From Collinsella sp. AF23-2 (GTDB lineage Bacteria; Actinomycetota; Coriobacteriia; Coriobacteriales; Coriobacteriaceae): a stretch of 64,000 bases of DNA. The translations under genes were made by a program, and so were the position numbers. The notes beneath the pieces were generated by a model. It was not told where the DNA came from. It saw only the letters and a list, made by a program, of their open reading frames with translations, and searched no databases. Below are positions 1 through 8,586 of the stretch, piece by piece; position 1 is the first letter of the stretch, and each line of letters begins with the position of its first letter. The stretch spans positions 1 to 64,000 of the forward strand of contig NZ_QRVG01000007.1 of the NCBI RefSeq assembly GCF_003459245.1, written 5' to 3'.

Positions 1-27
1 CATTGTGGCTCTTGACAGCGGATTGGG

Positions 28-555
28 TCATATGAGCGAATAGATGCCAGGCAGGTCGGTAACGCTCGCCTCGGGGTGGTTACGAATAGTGCCGTCCTTG
101 CGGTCGACCGTCACACCGGGAAAGTTACCGACGTGCTGGTTGGAGCCCGTCAGCTGGTTGAACAACGTAGTCTTGCCGCAGTTTTGGTTGCCGGCGAGGG
201 CGAAATGCAGCGGCGCACCCTCGGGCACGGCCGTTTTTGCCGCACGGGGCGAATACGTCCCCTCGCCGAGTGCCGGGTGCTCCGTCGTGCCGATTGCGGC
301 GTTAGCGCGCGGACCCGTATCGGTGTCGTGAACACCCACGAGCTCGATGCGAGCAGCATCGTCCTTGCGCAGCGTCAACTCGTAGCCGCGTAGGCGAATC
401 TCGAGCGGGTCGCCCATAGGGGCGTATTTCATCATGGTGACTTCGGTGCCCGGCGTTAGGCCCATGTCCAAAATATGCTGTCGGAGCGCCTGATCATCGG
501 ATGTCACCGATGCGACAACGGCGTCCTTTCCAATCTCGAGTGTATCGAGCTTCAC
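28..555 (-). CDS. feoB: FeoA-FeoB fusion, N-terminal part (ferrous iron transport), interrupted near the window edge
   Basis: The N-terminal ~75 residues form a FeoA-type SH3-like domain; after a linker a FeoB G domain begins at about residue 117. G1 is GNQNCGKTT (122-130), the G2 Thr lies in GVTV (~149) and G3 is DLPG (167-170). The family imports Fe(II) through a GTPase-coupled membrane domain. The frame hits a TGA at 28-30 directly after DLPGIYSL, where FeoB should continue for several hundred residues, so this is a truncated or frameshifted gene or the damaged end of a contig. The start is GTG, 8 nt after AAGGATGA. The leader (556-600) carries GGTTAGCC and GGTTAACC motifs that vaguely resemble DtxR/IdeR half-sites. 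Confidence 0.85.
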   Translation of the reverse strand: MKLDTLEIGKDAVVASVTSDDQALRQHILDMGLTPGTEVTMMKYAPMGDPLEIRLRGYELTLRKDDAARIELVGVHDTDTGPRANAAIGTTEHPALGEGTYSPRAAKTAVPEGAPLHFALAGNQNCGKTTLFNQLTGSNQHVGNFPGVTVDRKDGTIRNHPEASVTDLPGIYSLI

Positions 556-676
556 GCGCTCATCCTTTCGTTAGACGCGGTTAACCGTTTACCGGGGCTA
601 ACCAACTCGTAACGACAAATGATAGCGCTCTGAACTATTTTATAAAGTCAAATACCGATGTTTACCTGCGCAAACT

Positions 677-997
677 TTATGCGGTGCGCCCCGAAAGCTC
701 TTTGCGCATACCGCTCAGCGAGATCGAAACGGAACCCGACCGCGCGGTAGCAGTGAGTCGATCACCCTCGACTGACCCCGTGCATGCAAAGGGCGCCTTG
801 CCCATCAAGACATGGGAGATAGTACCCGAGAGTTCAAAGAAATCGCCCTCAGCGCGGGCACTCGAGAGAGCGATATTGAGACCCCTGACGTTTAGTACTG
901 CCCTGAGCACGCCGTTCACCCCATGTGAAAACGTCACCTCGCCGCGTTTACTCCCCACCGGCGTCTGGGCCGAAACCACATACGTACCCTCAAGCAT
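677..997 (-). CDS. Small hypothetical protein (106 aa)
   Basis: I do not recognise the family. The chosen ATG follows AGGAGGAGCC closely; an in-frame start 12 codons upstream lacks such a site. The protein is short, has no signal peptide or membrane helix, and alternates short beta-like stretches with Gly, Ser and Thr (GTYVVSAQTPVGS near the start, SGSVSISLSG near the end). This suggests a small beta-rich domain repeated twice, possibly lipocalin- or DUF-like. It lies alone between an esterase gene and feoAB on the same strand; co-transcription with either is not shown. Confidence 0.6.
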   Translation of the reverse strand: MLEGTYVVSAQTPVGSKRGEVTFSHGVNGVLRAVLNVRGLNIALSSARAEGDFFELSGTISHVLMGKAPFACTGSVEGDRLTATARSGSVSISLSGMRKELSGRTA

Positions 998-1044
998 GGC
1001 TCCTCCTCTAAGCAGACTTTTTGAAACGGGCAAGTAGTCTACTT

Positions 1045-1944
1045 TTACATATGGCGTTCCAGGAAGCGGAAGGCTAGGCGAATCCAGGGACGGACTGCCA
1101 CCTGCTTGTCCTCGTTGTCGACCGCGGTGTTGGCGTTGCCGAGCGAAAGGCCGTGACCGCCCTGGTCAAAGACGTGCATCTCGCAAGCGACGCCCTCCTC
1201 GGCCATGCGCTGCGCAAACGGATAGACCTGTGCGATCGGCGCTGTCTTGTCGTCGGACACGCCCCACACAAAGGTCGGCGGCATCTGGCGCGAAACATGC
1301 GTGGTAGGGCAAATGTCGGTCAGGTGCTCATCGGTCGCCTCGCCGCCCGTCACCATCGACAGATAGTCGTTGAGCAAATCGCGCCCTGTCTTGCCACCCG
1401 TCTTGGGCACGCGCAGGTCGATGCGCGGGTCACGCGTCTGCATATCGCGCACATAGGCAAGGTCGAGCAACGGATAGCCCAGCACCACGGCGTCGGGACG
1501 AATATCCTCCGGACGAGCCCCGGCAAGGCCCGCGAAGGGTCCGGTCTTCCACTGCGTTGCCAACGAGGCGCAGATCATGCCGCCCGCCGAGAAACCCACG
1601 ATGCACACGCGCTTGGGATCGACATGCCACTCGTCGGCGTTGGCGCGCACGGTAGCGACCATCTTGGCGAGGTCCGCCTGCGGGTGCGGAAAGCTCACGT
1701 CGCCCGTGGCGCTCGTCACATAGTTGAGCACAAAGGCCTGGTAGCCGCGGTCCAAAAACGCAAACGCCACCGGGTCCTGCTCGTGCGGAGCGATATGCGT
1801 AAACCCGCCTCCGCCGCAGATGATCACCGCGGGGCGGCGGCCATTGGGCTTGTCGGGCAGCGGCTCGGCACCCAGATACGTAAACGTCGCCGGATAATCC
1901 TCGGTCGGCTCCTCGCCCCACAGCGCATGGTTCTCAATAATCAT
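1045..1944 (-). CDS. Alpha/beta hydrolase, BD-FAE / acetyl-esterase type
   Basis: This 299-residue cytoplasmic hydrolase has a glycine-rich oxyanion segment ICGGGGF (42-48, the HGGG position of the family), a nucleophile elbow GFSAGG (117-122, Ser119), a late acidic region WGVSDD (~227-232) and a catalytic His in GGHG (~264). The family hydrolyses short acyl or feruloyl esters, often on sugars; the substrate cannot be told here. The start is the ATG after GGAGGGAGC. The open frame runs far upstream without a stop, but that extension overlaps the PTS gene antisense and reads as non-protein sequence. There is no obvious operon partner. Confidence 0.85.
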   Translation of the reverse strand: MIIENHALWGEEPTEDYPATFTYLGAEPLPDKPNGRRPAVIICGGGGFTHIAPHEQDPVAFAFLDRGYQAFVLNYVTSATGDVSFPHPQADLAKMVATVRANADEWHVDPKRVCIVGFSAGGMICASLATQWKTGPFAGLAGARPEDIRPDAVVLGYPLLDLAYVRDMQTRDPRIDLRVPKTGGKTGRDLLNDYLSMVTGGEATDEHLTDICPTTHVSRQMPPTFVWGVSDDKTAPIAQVYPFAQRMAEEGVACEMHVFDQGGHGLSLGNANTAVDNEDKQVAVRPWIRLAFRFLERHM

Positions 1945-2070
1945 AGGTGCTCCCTCCGTGCGATTCGTGCGCACTCGTTTTTCGCACCTTAGCGTACCCC
2001 ACTTGAGCCCGCGGCGCAGAAACACCCCCGCAATGAGTTGGCCTTCAACTGATATATCACAAAATCGCTG

Positions 2071-2140
2071 TTCAGAGGTATCGTTGGACAGCGTAAAATA
2101 GGAGCGCTGACCGTGCTGGGAAACACGTACGAAACGTTTC
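2071..2140 (+). promoter_or_regulatory. Promoter and LacI/cre-type operator ahead of the PTS IIA gene
   Basis: TTCAGA (2071-2076) and TAAAAT (2094-2099) are 17 bp apart and make a reasonable sigma-A promoter. About 30 bp downstream lies the perfect palindrome GAAACGTTTC (2131-2140) with a central CG, as in LacI/CcpA-family operators. A site there would block elongation, which fits sugar-responsive control of a PTS component. Inferred from sequence only. Confidence 0.45.
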
Positions 2141-2190
2141 CGGCAAACCACACGCGTGCAACATGCGCGCCTGATACGTTGGAGGCATCT

Positions 2191-2754
2191 ATGGGTCTGC
2201 TCGATTCGCTCAAGTCCACGTTCACTTCGTCGGGCGAGGCGTCCGTTCCGCCCGCAGCAAGCTTCGCCACCCGCGAAGGCGTCATCTACGCTCCTGTCAA
2301 CGGCGTGCTCGTCAATCTGAGTGAGGTTCCCGACGAGACCATCGCCTCGGGCATGCTCGGCCAGGGCTACGGCATCGAGCCCATTACCGGCACCATTTAC
2401 GCCCCCGCTAACGGCCGTATCGGCGCCACCACCGTCACCAACCACTCCATCGGCATGATCACCGAGGACGGTCTTCGCGTGTTCATCCATGTTGGCCTGG
2501 GCACCGTGGAAATGAACGGCAAGGGTTTTGCCCGCTTTGTCGAGATGGGTGACACGGTCAAGGCCGGCCAGCCGCTCATCAGCTTCGATCGCGAGGCCAT
2601 CAAGGCCGCCGGCCACGAGGACATCGTGACCGTCATCATCTCCGAGCTCGATCGTCTTAAGAGCATCGACCATGTCGGCGAGTCCGGAACGCTTATCGGC
2701 GGCAACCCGCTCGTCAAGCTGGGCGACCCGCTGCTGGTAGCCAAGACCAAGTAG
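2191..2754 (+). CDS. PTS glucose-family EIIA component
   Basis: A 187-residue single-domain EIIA of the Glc/Crr fold. Both family histidines are present: His85 in TNHSIGM and His100, the phosphorylation site, in VFIHVGLGTV. It accepts phosphate from HPr-P and passes it to an EIIB domain of a glucose-, maltose- or beta-glucoside-type permease. No EIIBC gene is adjacent, so it probably serves a permease encoded elsewhere and may also be regulatory. The start is the ATG after GGAGG; an upstream in-frame GTG lacks a ribosome binding site. A strong hairpin terminator follows. Confidence 0.9.
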   Translation: MGLLDSLKSTFTSSGEASVPPAASFATREGVIYAPVNGVLVNLSEVPDETIASGMLGQGYGIEPITGTIYAPANGRIGATTVTNHSIGMITEDGLRVFIHVGLGTVEMNGKGFARFVEMGDTVKAGQPLISFDREAIKAAGHEDIVTVIISELDRLKSIDHVGESGTLIGGNPLVKLGDPLLVAKTK

Positions 2755-2787
2755 CCAGGCCCCGCGCCACACAGCCAAAAGGCAACA

Positions 2788-2826
2788 CGAAAAGCGCCCA
2801 CGAGCATTTGCCGTGGGCGCTTTTCG
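2788..2826 (+). terminator. Intrinsic terminator after PTS IIA gene
   Basis: A perfect 15-bp stem (arms 2788-2802 and 2812-2826) starting CGAAAAGCGCCCACG, with a 9-nt loop. The A/T-rich stem ends allow it to work in both directions. Confidence 0.85.
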
Positions 2827-2934
2827 TTTGAAAAACCATCCCGCCAATGCCTTATCTGTATAGCCCAAATGAGCCGAGCTGCTAGAATATCGAACTGTAT
2901 GGATAACTATCATTCAACCGTTATGGGAGGATAC

Positions 2935-4338
2935 GTGAACCGCACCAAAATCGCGCAGCTTTACGCCGATGCCGAGTCGCTTGGCGGCCAGACCGTCACC
3001 GTCGCCGGCTGGGTCAAGTCCATCCGCGACATGAAGAACTTTGGCTTTGTTACGCTCAACGACGGCAGCTGCTTCCGCGACCTGCAGGTCGTCATGAACC
3101 GCGAGGCACTCGACAACTACGACGAGATCGCCCATCAAAACGTCTCGGCCGCACTCATTTGCACCGGCACCGTCAAGCTGACCCCCGATGCGCCCCAGCC
3201 CTTCGAGCTTTCTGCCACCTCCATCGAGGTCGAGGGCGTCAGCGCCCCGGATTACCCGCTGCAGAAGAAGCGCGCAACCGTCGAGTTCCTGCGCACCCAG
3301 CAGCACCTGCGCCCGCGCACCAACCTGTTCCGCGCCGTGTTCCGCATCCGTTCTGTCGCGGCTGCCGCCATCCACCGCTTCTTCCAGGAGCAGGGCTTTG
3401 TCTACGTCAACACCCCCATCATCACCACGAGTGACTGCGAGGGCGCCGGCGAGATGTTCCGCGTGACCACGCTCGACCCCAAAAATCCGCCCCTCACCGA
3501 GTCCGGCGAGGTCGACTGGAGCCAGGACTTCTTTGGCAAGCACGCGAGCCTTACCGTGTCCGGCCAGCTCAATGCCGAGAACTTTGCCATGGCCTTTGGC
3601 GACGTGTACACCTTTGGCCCCACCTTCCGCGCCGAAAACTCCAACACCACGCGCCACGCCGCCGAGTTTTGGATGATCGAGCCCGAGATGGCCTTTGCCG
3701 ACCTGAACGACTACATGGATAACGCCGAGGCCATGCTCAAGTACGTCCTTAAGGACGTTATGGCCACCTGCCCCGACGAGCTCAATATGCTCAACAAGTT
3801 TGTGGACAAGGGCCTGATCGAGCGCTTGGACCATGTGGCAAACTCCGACTTTGCCCGCGTTACCTACACCGAGGCTGTCGAAATCCTGGAGCAGGCAGTC
3901 GCTGCTGGCCACCAGTTTGATTACCCCGTCAGCTGGGGCATCGACCTGCAGACCGAGCACGAGCGTTTCCTGACCGAGGAGCACTTTAAGCGACCGACCT
4001 TCGTAACCGACTACCCGGCCGAGATCAAGGCGTTCTACATGCGCATGAACGAGGACGGCAAGACCGTCGCCGCCGCCGACTGCCTGGTTCCCGGTATCGG
4101 CGAGATTATCGGCGGCTCCCAGCGCGAGGAGCGCCTGGATCTGCTCGAGGCCCGCATCAAGGACCTGGGCATGAATCCCGAGCAGTACAAGTACTACCTT
4201 GACCTGCGCCGCTACGGTTCCTGCAAGCACGCCGGCTACGGCTTGGGCTTCGAGCGCTTGGTCATGTATCTGACCGGCGTGGGCAACATCCGCGACGTCC
4301 TGCCGCACCCGCGCACCGTGGGCAACGCCGACTTCTAA
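2935..4338 (+). CDS. asnS: Asparaginyl-tRNA synthetase
   Basis: A class IIb synthetase of 467 residues, the same size as E. coli AsnS. It has an N-terminal OB-fold anticodon-binding domain ([19 protein letters not shown]), motif 2 near [11 protein letters not shown] and motif 3 in [13 protein letters not shown]. It charges tRNA-Asn directly, so tRNA-dependent amidation is not needed for Asn here. The GTG start sits 4 nt after GGGAGG; an ATG 36 nt upstream is in frame but has no ribosome binding site. It appears monocistronic, with its own terminator. Confidence 0.95.
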   Translation: MNRTKIAQLYADAESLGGQTVTVAGWVKSIRDMKNFGFVTLNDGSCFRDLQVVMNREALDNYDEIAHQNVSAALICTGTVKLTPDAPQPFELSATSIEVEGVSAPDYPLQKKRATVEFLRTQQHLRPRTNLFRAVFRIRSVAAAAIHRFFQEQGFVYVNTPIITTSDCEGAGEMFRVTTLDPKNPPLTESGEVDWSQDFFGKHASLTVSGQLNAENFAMAFGDVYTFGPTFRAENSNTTRHAAEFWMIEPEMAFADLNDYMDNAEAMLKYVLKDVMATCPDELNMLNKFVDKGLIERLDHVANSDFARVTYTEAVEILEQAVAAGHQFDYPVSWGIDLQTEHERFLTEEHFKRPTFVTDYPAEIKAFYMRMNEDGKTVAAADCLVPGIGEIIGGSQREERLDLLEARIKDLGMNPEQYKYYLDLRRYGSCKHAGYGLGFERLVMYLTGVGNIRDVLPHPRTVGNADF

Positions 4339-4379
4339 TCGCCACAGCGCCACCAAACGCGTTCCAGCGCATCACGCCA

Positions 4380-4411
4380 GCGCCTCTCGGCAAGCCGAGG
4401 GGCGCTTTTTT
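4380..4411 (+). terminator. Intrinsic terminator of asnS
   Basis: Stem GCGCCTCTCGGC / GCCGAGGGGCGC (4380-4391 and 4394-4405) with a two-base gap and a following T-run. Confidence 0.9.
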
Positions 4412-4587
4412 CAACAGTATCCGTCAAGCTTTTGGCAAGATTTTGGTCAGTTGAGCAGGGCTGTTGAAAACTCGACCCGCCGCTTGCCGACGACTACCGA
4501 CCGCCCGGAGCGTCCTGCACCCCTGGGAAAGCCCCGCGCCCTAGGCTCCATACCGTCGCCACCCAAAACGGAAAGGACGTGGACGCC

Positions 4588-5373
4588 ATGACCGAAACCG
4601 CTGTTGAAACTTACGAGACCACGACGAGGGGCGCCGCCTCGATGGCAGCCTATCGCGCCGTTCGCATCCTGCAACTATTAAGCGAAAACACCGGCGAGGA
4701 CAAGGCCATGCTTTCCGATGAGTTGATCCGGCGTCTCGCCCATCCCGACGACCCCGCCCGCATGCCCATCTCGGCGGCGCGGCGCAGCATCTACACCGCC
4801 ATCTCCGCACTTCGCCATGCCGGATACGAAATTGAGTACAAGCGCGGCGTGGGCTATCGACTCTTGACCCGTCCGCTCACCGACGAAGAGATCATCCGGC
4901 TCCACGGCATGGTCATGCGCAACCGCTCCACGCCCATCGCCATTCGAAAGAGCATAGCGCAGCACCTGGTCGCCATGGCGAGTGCCGACGTTCGCGGCTA
5001 CCTCGATGCACCCGAGCCTGCTCCAAGCGCAGGCGACAAATCCACCAAGGCCACACGCACGCCCGTCAAGCGCATCGATGCCTGCGAGCTCATCGAGCAG
5101 GCCATCGACCACGGAACCACGGTGAGTTTTGATATTTCGAGTGTCACGGCACGCGGAGAGGTCGAAGTGGCGCGGATGACACTCCGGCCCTTTGCCATCA
5201 AGCAACGAGACGGCATCTCGTATTTGCTGGGAACGGTCTATGACGCGCGAGGCGCCGACGACACGCTGCGTACCGTTGAGATCGGCCGCATGAGAAACGT
5301 CACCACACGTCTCCTTGACGGCAAGAAGCTCTTCGCCGTCCTGGACGAGGACGATGCCTCCTCCGCCGCATAA
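4588..5373 (+). CDS. WYL-domain transcriptional regulator
   Basis: 261 residues with a helix-turn-helix half (about 18-90, including SAARRSIYTAISALRHAGYE, a DeoR/HTH_11-like layout) followed by a WYL-like ligand-binding half (GISYLLGTVYDARG near residue 210). WYL regulators sense nucleotides, nucleic acid ends or other small ligands and act locally or globally. The ATG lies 10 nt after AAAGGA; the in-frame GTG three codons earlier overlaps the ribosome binding site. It is followed by an ABC importer operon on the same strand that has its own promoter, so a regulatory link is possible but unproven. Confidence 0.75.
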   Translation: MTETAVETYETTTRGAASMAAYRAVRILQLLSENTGEDKAMLSDELIRRLAHPDDPARMPISAARRSIYTAISALRHAGYEIEYKRGVGYRLLTRPLTDEEIIRLHGMVMRNRSTPIAIRKSIAQHLVAMASADVRGYLDAPEPAPSAGDKSTKATRTPVKRIDACELIEQAIDHGTTVSFDISSVTARGEVEVARMTLRPFAIKQRDGISYLLGTVYDARGADDTLRTVEIGRMRNVTTRLLDGKKLFAVLDEDDASSAA

Positions 5374-5442
5374 GACCCTCCGCCGCCCATTCGACTACCC
5401 GTACCGCCCATCCGATTCTGTATTAAAAAACCCGCCAGGCTG

Positions 5443-5501
5443 TTGTAAAAATGGACATCAGCGCTACTATAGTTCCACTTGCACTTTGTCCCAGTGCAGT
5501 G
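5443..5501 (+). promoter_or_regulatory. Promoter and leader hairpin of the ABC importer operon
   Basis: TTGTAA (5443-5448) and TACTAT (5465-5470) are 16 bp apart. The early transcript then contains a hairpin with arms CACTTGCACT and AGTGCAGTG (one bulged T, ~5476-5501), 32 nt before the start codon, which could affect RNA stability or translation. Confidence 0.5.
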
Positions 5502-5533
5502 TTTCCAGCCATTTTTATACTGGGGGTAATGAT

Positions 5534-6514
5534 ATGAAGGACATCACCATCAGCCGCAGGAGCCTTCTGGTCTCCGCCGGTCTGCTCGCGCTCGCCCCGC
5601 TCGCCGGATGCGGCGGCAACTCTGGTTCCGGCTCTGCTGCCGCCGGTTCCGACTACACCATCGGCGTTCTGCAACTCACCGAGCACTCCGCACTCGATGC
5701 CGCCAACGACGGCTTTGTCAAGGCCATCAAGGAGAGCGGCCTTAAGGTCAAGATCGACCAGAAGAACGCCCAGAACGACCAGTCCACGTGTAAGTCCATT
5801 GCCGACAAGTTTGTGGGCGACAACGTCAACCTGATTTATGCCATCGCCACGCCCGCCGCGCAGGCTGCCGCCGGTGCCACGGCCGATATCCCCATCGTGG
5901 GCTGCGCCATCACCGACTACGCCGCCTCCGGCCTGGTCCAGGACAACGACAAGCCCGGCACCAACGTCACGGGCGCCTCCGACCTCACCCCGGTCGCCGA
6001 GCAGCTCGAGATGATGCAGAAGGTCCTGCCCGACGTTAAGAAGGTCGGCTTGCTCTACTGCACCGCTGAGTCCAACTCCGACGTCCAGATCAAGGCCGCC
6101 AAGAAGGAACTCGACAAGCTGGGCCTCGAGTACACCGATTTCACCGTCTCGAGCTCCAACGAGATTCAGTCCGTCGTCGAGTCCGCCGTGGGCAAGGTCG
6201 ACGCGCTGTACTCCCCCACCGACAACACGATTGCCGCGGGTGCCTCGCAGGTGGGCCAGATCTGCAAGGAGAATAAGCTCCCCTTCGTGACCGGCGAGGA
6301 GGGTATGTGCATGGCCGGCGGCCTGTTCACCCTCTCCATCAACTATAAGGACCTGGGCTACGCCGCGGGCGAGATGGCCGTTAAGATCCTGAAGGGCGAG
6401 GCCAAGCCCGAGGATATGCCGATCAAGCACCTCTCGAGCAAGGACCTGGTCGTCGTCAAGAACGACGAGACGGCCGAGGCCCTGGGCATCGACCTTTCCG
6501 CTCTGGACGAGTAG
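5534..6514 (+). CDS. ABC transporter substrate-binding lipoprotein (COG2984 / TrpX-like)
   Basis: A 326-residue binding protein. The signal has a twin-arginine (ISRRSLL, Arg8-Arg9), a hydrophobic core and a lipobox LAGC (Cys26), so it is probably exported by Tat and lipid-anchored; a tatA gene is present in this window. The mature part has the two-lobed fold of the COG2984 family, some members of which bind aromatic amino acids. It is followed by its permease and ATPase. A hairpin lies between this gene and the permease gene, so the binding protein is probably made in excess. The start is the ATG after a GGGGGT site. Confidence 0.85.
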   Translation: MKDITISRRSLLVSAGLLALAPLAGCGGNSGSGSAAAGSDYTIGVLQLTEHSALDAANDGFVKAIKESGLKVKIDQKNAQNDQSTCKSIADKFVGDNVNLIYAIATPAAQAAAGATADIPIVGCAITDYAASGLVQDNDKPGTNVTGASDLTPVAEQLEMMQKVLPDVKKVGLLYCTAESNSDVQIKAAKKELDKLGLEYTDFTVSSSNEIQSVVESAVGKVDALYSPTDNTIAAGASQVGQICKENKLPFVTGEEGMCMAGGLFTLSINYKDLGYAAGEMAVKILKGEAKPEDMPIKHLSSKDLVVVKNDETAEALGIDLSALDE

Positions 6515-6585
6515 CGCCATGCGCGGTAACGCGTCTAGGGCCCGCACGCGCGCCACAGCCGCGTTATTCAATATCTGAGTCCTTG

Positions 6586-6614
6586 GGGCGAACGCTAAAG
6601 ACCGGCGTTCGCCC
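6586..6614 (+). terminator. Intercistronic hairpin between binding protein and permease genes
   Basis: Perfect 10-bp stem GGGCGAACGC / GCGTTCGCCC followed by a moderately T-rich stretch. It may be a partial terminator or a 3' stabiliser that raises binding-protein mRNA over the downstream genes. Confidence 0.6.
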
Positions 6615-6718
6615 TGCTTGTTTCGGATGAGACAAAACATCCGTCCGCAGCTCTTTTATGCATTGGTACCGCTATTATGGAAAATCACGTGTCCACCCTA
6701 TCCTAGGAGGTATGAAGC

Positions 6719-7642
6719 ATGCTCATTGCATTGCAGGGCGCCGTTTCGCAGGGCGTCCTCTGGGGCATTATGGTGCTTGGCGTGTTTATCACGTTCCGCC
6801 TGCTCGACATCCCCGATATGACCTGCGACGGCAGCTTTGCCCTCGGCGGCTGTGTCTGCGCCGTACTCATCGTCAACAATAACGTCGACCCCTTGCTCGC
6901 CGTGCTGGCCGGCATGTGCGCCGGCGCCATCGCGGGCGCCGTCACGGGCATCTTGACCACCGTCTTTGAGATTCCCGCAATCCTCGCCGGAATCCTTACG
7001 CAGATCAGTCTGTGGTCCATCAACCTGCGCATCATGGGCAAGTCCAACACGCCCATCCTTGCCAAGGGCACTATCTTCTCATCCGTCAGCAACATGACGG
7101 GCCTGCCGCAGTCCACTGTTGCCATTATCCTAGGCATTGTGCTGGCCGTGGCCATCGTCGCCATCCTGTACTGGTTCTTTGGCACCGAGATCGGCTCGGC
7201 GCTGCGTGCCACCGGCAACAACGAGTACATGATCCGCGCCCTAGGCGTCAACACCAACTCCACCAAAATGATCGCCCTCGTGCTCTCCAACGCCCTCATT
7301 GGCCTTTCGGGTGCGCTCATCTGCCAGAGCCAGAAGTATGCCGACATTGGCATGGGTACCGGCGCCATCGTTATCGGTCTTGCCGCCATCGTCATCGGCG
7401 AGGTGCTCGGCCGCCTGCTGCCCGGCGGTCTCACGCAGTTCTCCGTCCGTCTGGCCTCCGCCGTCTTTGGCTCCGTGGTGTACTTCCTCATCCGCGCCAT
7501 CGTGCTGCAACTGGGCATGGACGCCAACGACATGAAGCTGCTCTCCGCCGTGATCGTCGCCGTGGCCCTGTGCGTGCCCGTGGTTTGGGAGCGCTATAAG
7601 CTCCGCAGCTCCTACACGAAGGGAGATGAGGCAGATGCTTAA
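6719..7642 (+). CDS. ABC transporter permease (COG4120 family)
   Basis: A 307-residue polytopic membrane protein with about eight hydrophobic segments. It carries a conserved loop of this family (LLDIPDMTCDGSFALGG, about 30-45) and an EIGSALRATGNNEYMIRALG coupling-type stretch near residue 157, which contacts the ATPase. It forms the translocation pore for the ligand delivered by the upstream lipoprotein. The start is the ATG after AGGAGG. Its 3' end overlaps the ATPase gene by 8 nt, showing translational coupling. Confidence 0.88.
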   Translation: MLIALQGAVSQGVLWGIMVLGVFITFRLLDIPDMTCDGSFALGGCVCAVLIVNNNVDPLLAVLAGMCAGAIAGAVTGILTTVFEIPAILAGILTQISLWSINLRIMGKSNTPILAKGTIFSSVSNMTGLPQSTVAIILGIVLAVAIVAILYWFFGTEIGSALRATGNNEYMIRALGVNTNSTKMIALVLSNALIGLSGALICQSQKYADIGMGTGAIVIGLAAIVIGEVLGRLLPGGLTQFSVRLASAVFGSVVYFLIRAIVLQLGMDANDMKLLSAVIVAVALCVPVVWERYKLRSSYTKGDEADA

Positions 7643-8429
7643 GCTCTCGCACGTCAAGAAGACCTTTAACAAGGGCACCGTCACCGAGAAGCGCGCGCTC
7701 ACCGGCGTCGACCTCACCCTCAACGATGGCGACTTTGTAACCGTGATTGGCGGCAACGGCGCCGGCAAGTCCACGCTGCTCAATATGATCGCCGGCGTGT
7801 ATCCGCTTGATTCGGGTGTTATTGAGCTCGACGGCACCGACATCTCGCGTCTGAGCGAGTCGCAGCGCGCCAAGTACCTGGGCCGTGTGTTCCAGGACCC
7901 CATGCGCGGCACCGCAGCCGACATGCAAATTGCCGAAAACCTGGCCCTCGCCAAGCGCCGCGGCCAGCGTCGCGGTCTTTCGTGGGGCGTCACCAAGGCC
8001 GAGAAGGACGAGTACGTTAAGCTGCTCAAGCGCCTGGACCTCGGTCTGGACACGCGCCTCAACGCCAAGGTCGGCCTGCTCTCGGGCGGCCAGCGCCAGG
8101 CACTCACCCTGCTGATGGCCACGCTCACCAAGCCGCGCCTGTTGCTGCTCGACGAGCACACGGCGGCCCTCGACCCCAAGACGGCCTCTAAGGTGCTCAA
8201 CCTGACCGAGGAGATTGTCGACGAAAACCATCTGACCACGCTCATGGTTACGCACAACATGAATGACGCTATCCGTCTGGGCAACCGTCTGATCATGATG
8301 CACGAGGGCCATGTGATCTACGACGTGGCCGGCGACGAGAAGAAGTCGCTCACCGTAGCCGACCTGCTGCAGAAGTTCGAGGAGGTCTCGGGCGGCGAGC
8401 TCGCCAACGACCGCATGCTGCTGAGCTAA
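7635..8429 (+). CDS. ABC transporter ATP-binding protein (COG1101 family)
   Basis: A 264-residue ATPase with Walker A GGNGAGKST (39-47), signature LSGGQRQ (149-155), Walker B LLLLDE (169-174) and the H-loop THN. The sequence after Walker B is DEHTAALDP rather than the common DEPTAALDP, which I associate with the COG1101 group paired with COG2984/COG4120. It energises the importer. The chosen ATG is 9 nt after GAAGGGAG; an in-frame ATG three codons upstream is too close to that site. The stop codon touches a GGGACAGG-core hairpin. Confidence 0.9.
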   Translation: MLKLSHVKKTFNKGTVTEKRALTGVDLTLNDGDFVTVIGGNGAGKSTLLNMIAGVYPLDSGVIELDGTDISRLSESQRAKYLGRVFQDPMRGTAADMQIAENLALAKRRGQRRGLSWGVTKAEKDEYVKLLKRLDLGLDTRLNAKVGLLSGGQRQALTLLMATLTKPRLLLLDEHTAALDPKTASKVLNLTEEIVDENHLTTLMVTHNMNDAIRLGNRLIMMHEGHVIYDVAGDEKKSLTVADLLQKFEEVSGGELANDRMLLS

Positions 8430-8465
8430 ACCTACCAAAAAGGGACAGGTTTATTTTGGCAGGTT
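8428..8465 (+). repeat. GGGACAGG-core hairpin, copy 1
   Basis: Arms AAACCTACCAAAA and TTTTGGCAGGTTT (one mismatch) enclose AGGGACAGGTTTA. It begins within the stop codon of the ABC ATPase gene and probably terminates that transcript. See copies at 8483, 11511, 14240, 16256, 17961, 42232 and 49820. Confidence 0.8.
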
Positions 8466-8482
8466 TTATCTGCGCAAACGTC

Positions 8483-8522
8483 AAAACCGCCGCAAAGGAA
8501 CAGATACCTTTGCGACGGTTTT
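8483..8522 (+). repeat. GGGACAGG-family hairpin, diverged copy 2 / terminator
   Basis: Stem AAAACCGCCGCAAAGG / CCTTTGCGACGGTTTT with loop AACAGATA. The inner part AAAGGAACAGATACCTTT mirrors the AAAGGGGACAGGCACCTTT core of the other copies. The T-rich 3' arm fits a terminator. Confidence 0.7.
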
Positions 8523-8586
8523 CGCATATCATGTCGATAATCCGATATTCAACCAGACTTTCTGGCTAAGGACTAAGGAAACTGCC

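Noticed and set aside
1945..2913. Upstream in-frame extension of the esterase gene giving a 622-residue protein
   Set aside because: It runs antisense through the PTS IIA gene, looks like GC-rich shadow sequence and the ATG at 1944 has a good ribosome binding site.
2914..4356. 480-codon open frame antisense to asnS
   Set aside because: A mirror frame of a GC-rich gene: Val/Gly/Leu-rich with no known motif. Similar antisense frames at 5423, 18283, 20899, 26791, 38643 and 44252 were dropped for the same reason.
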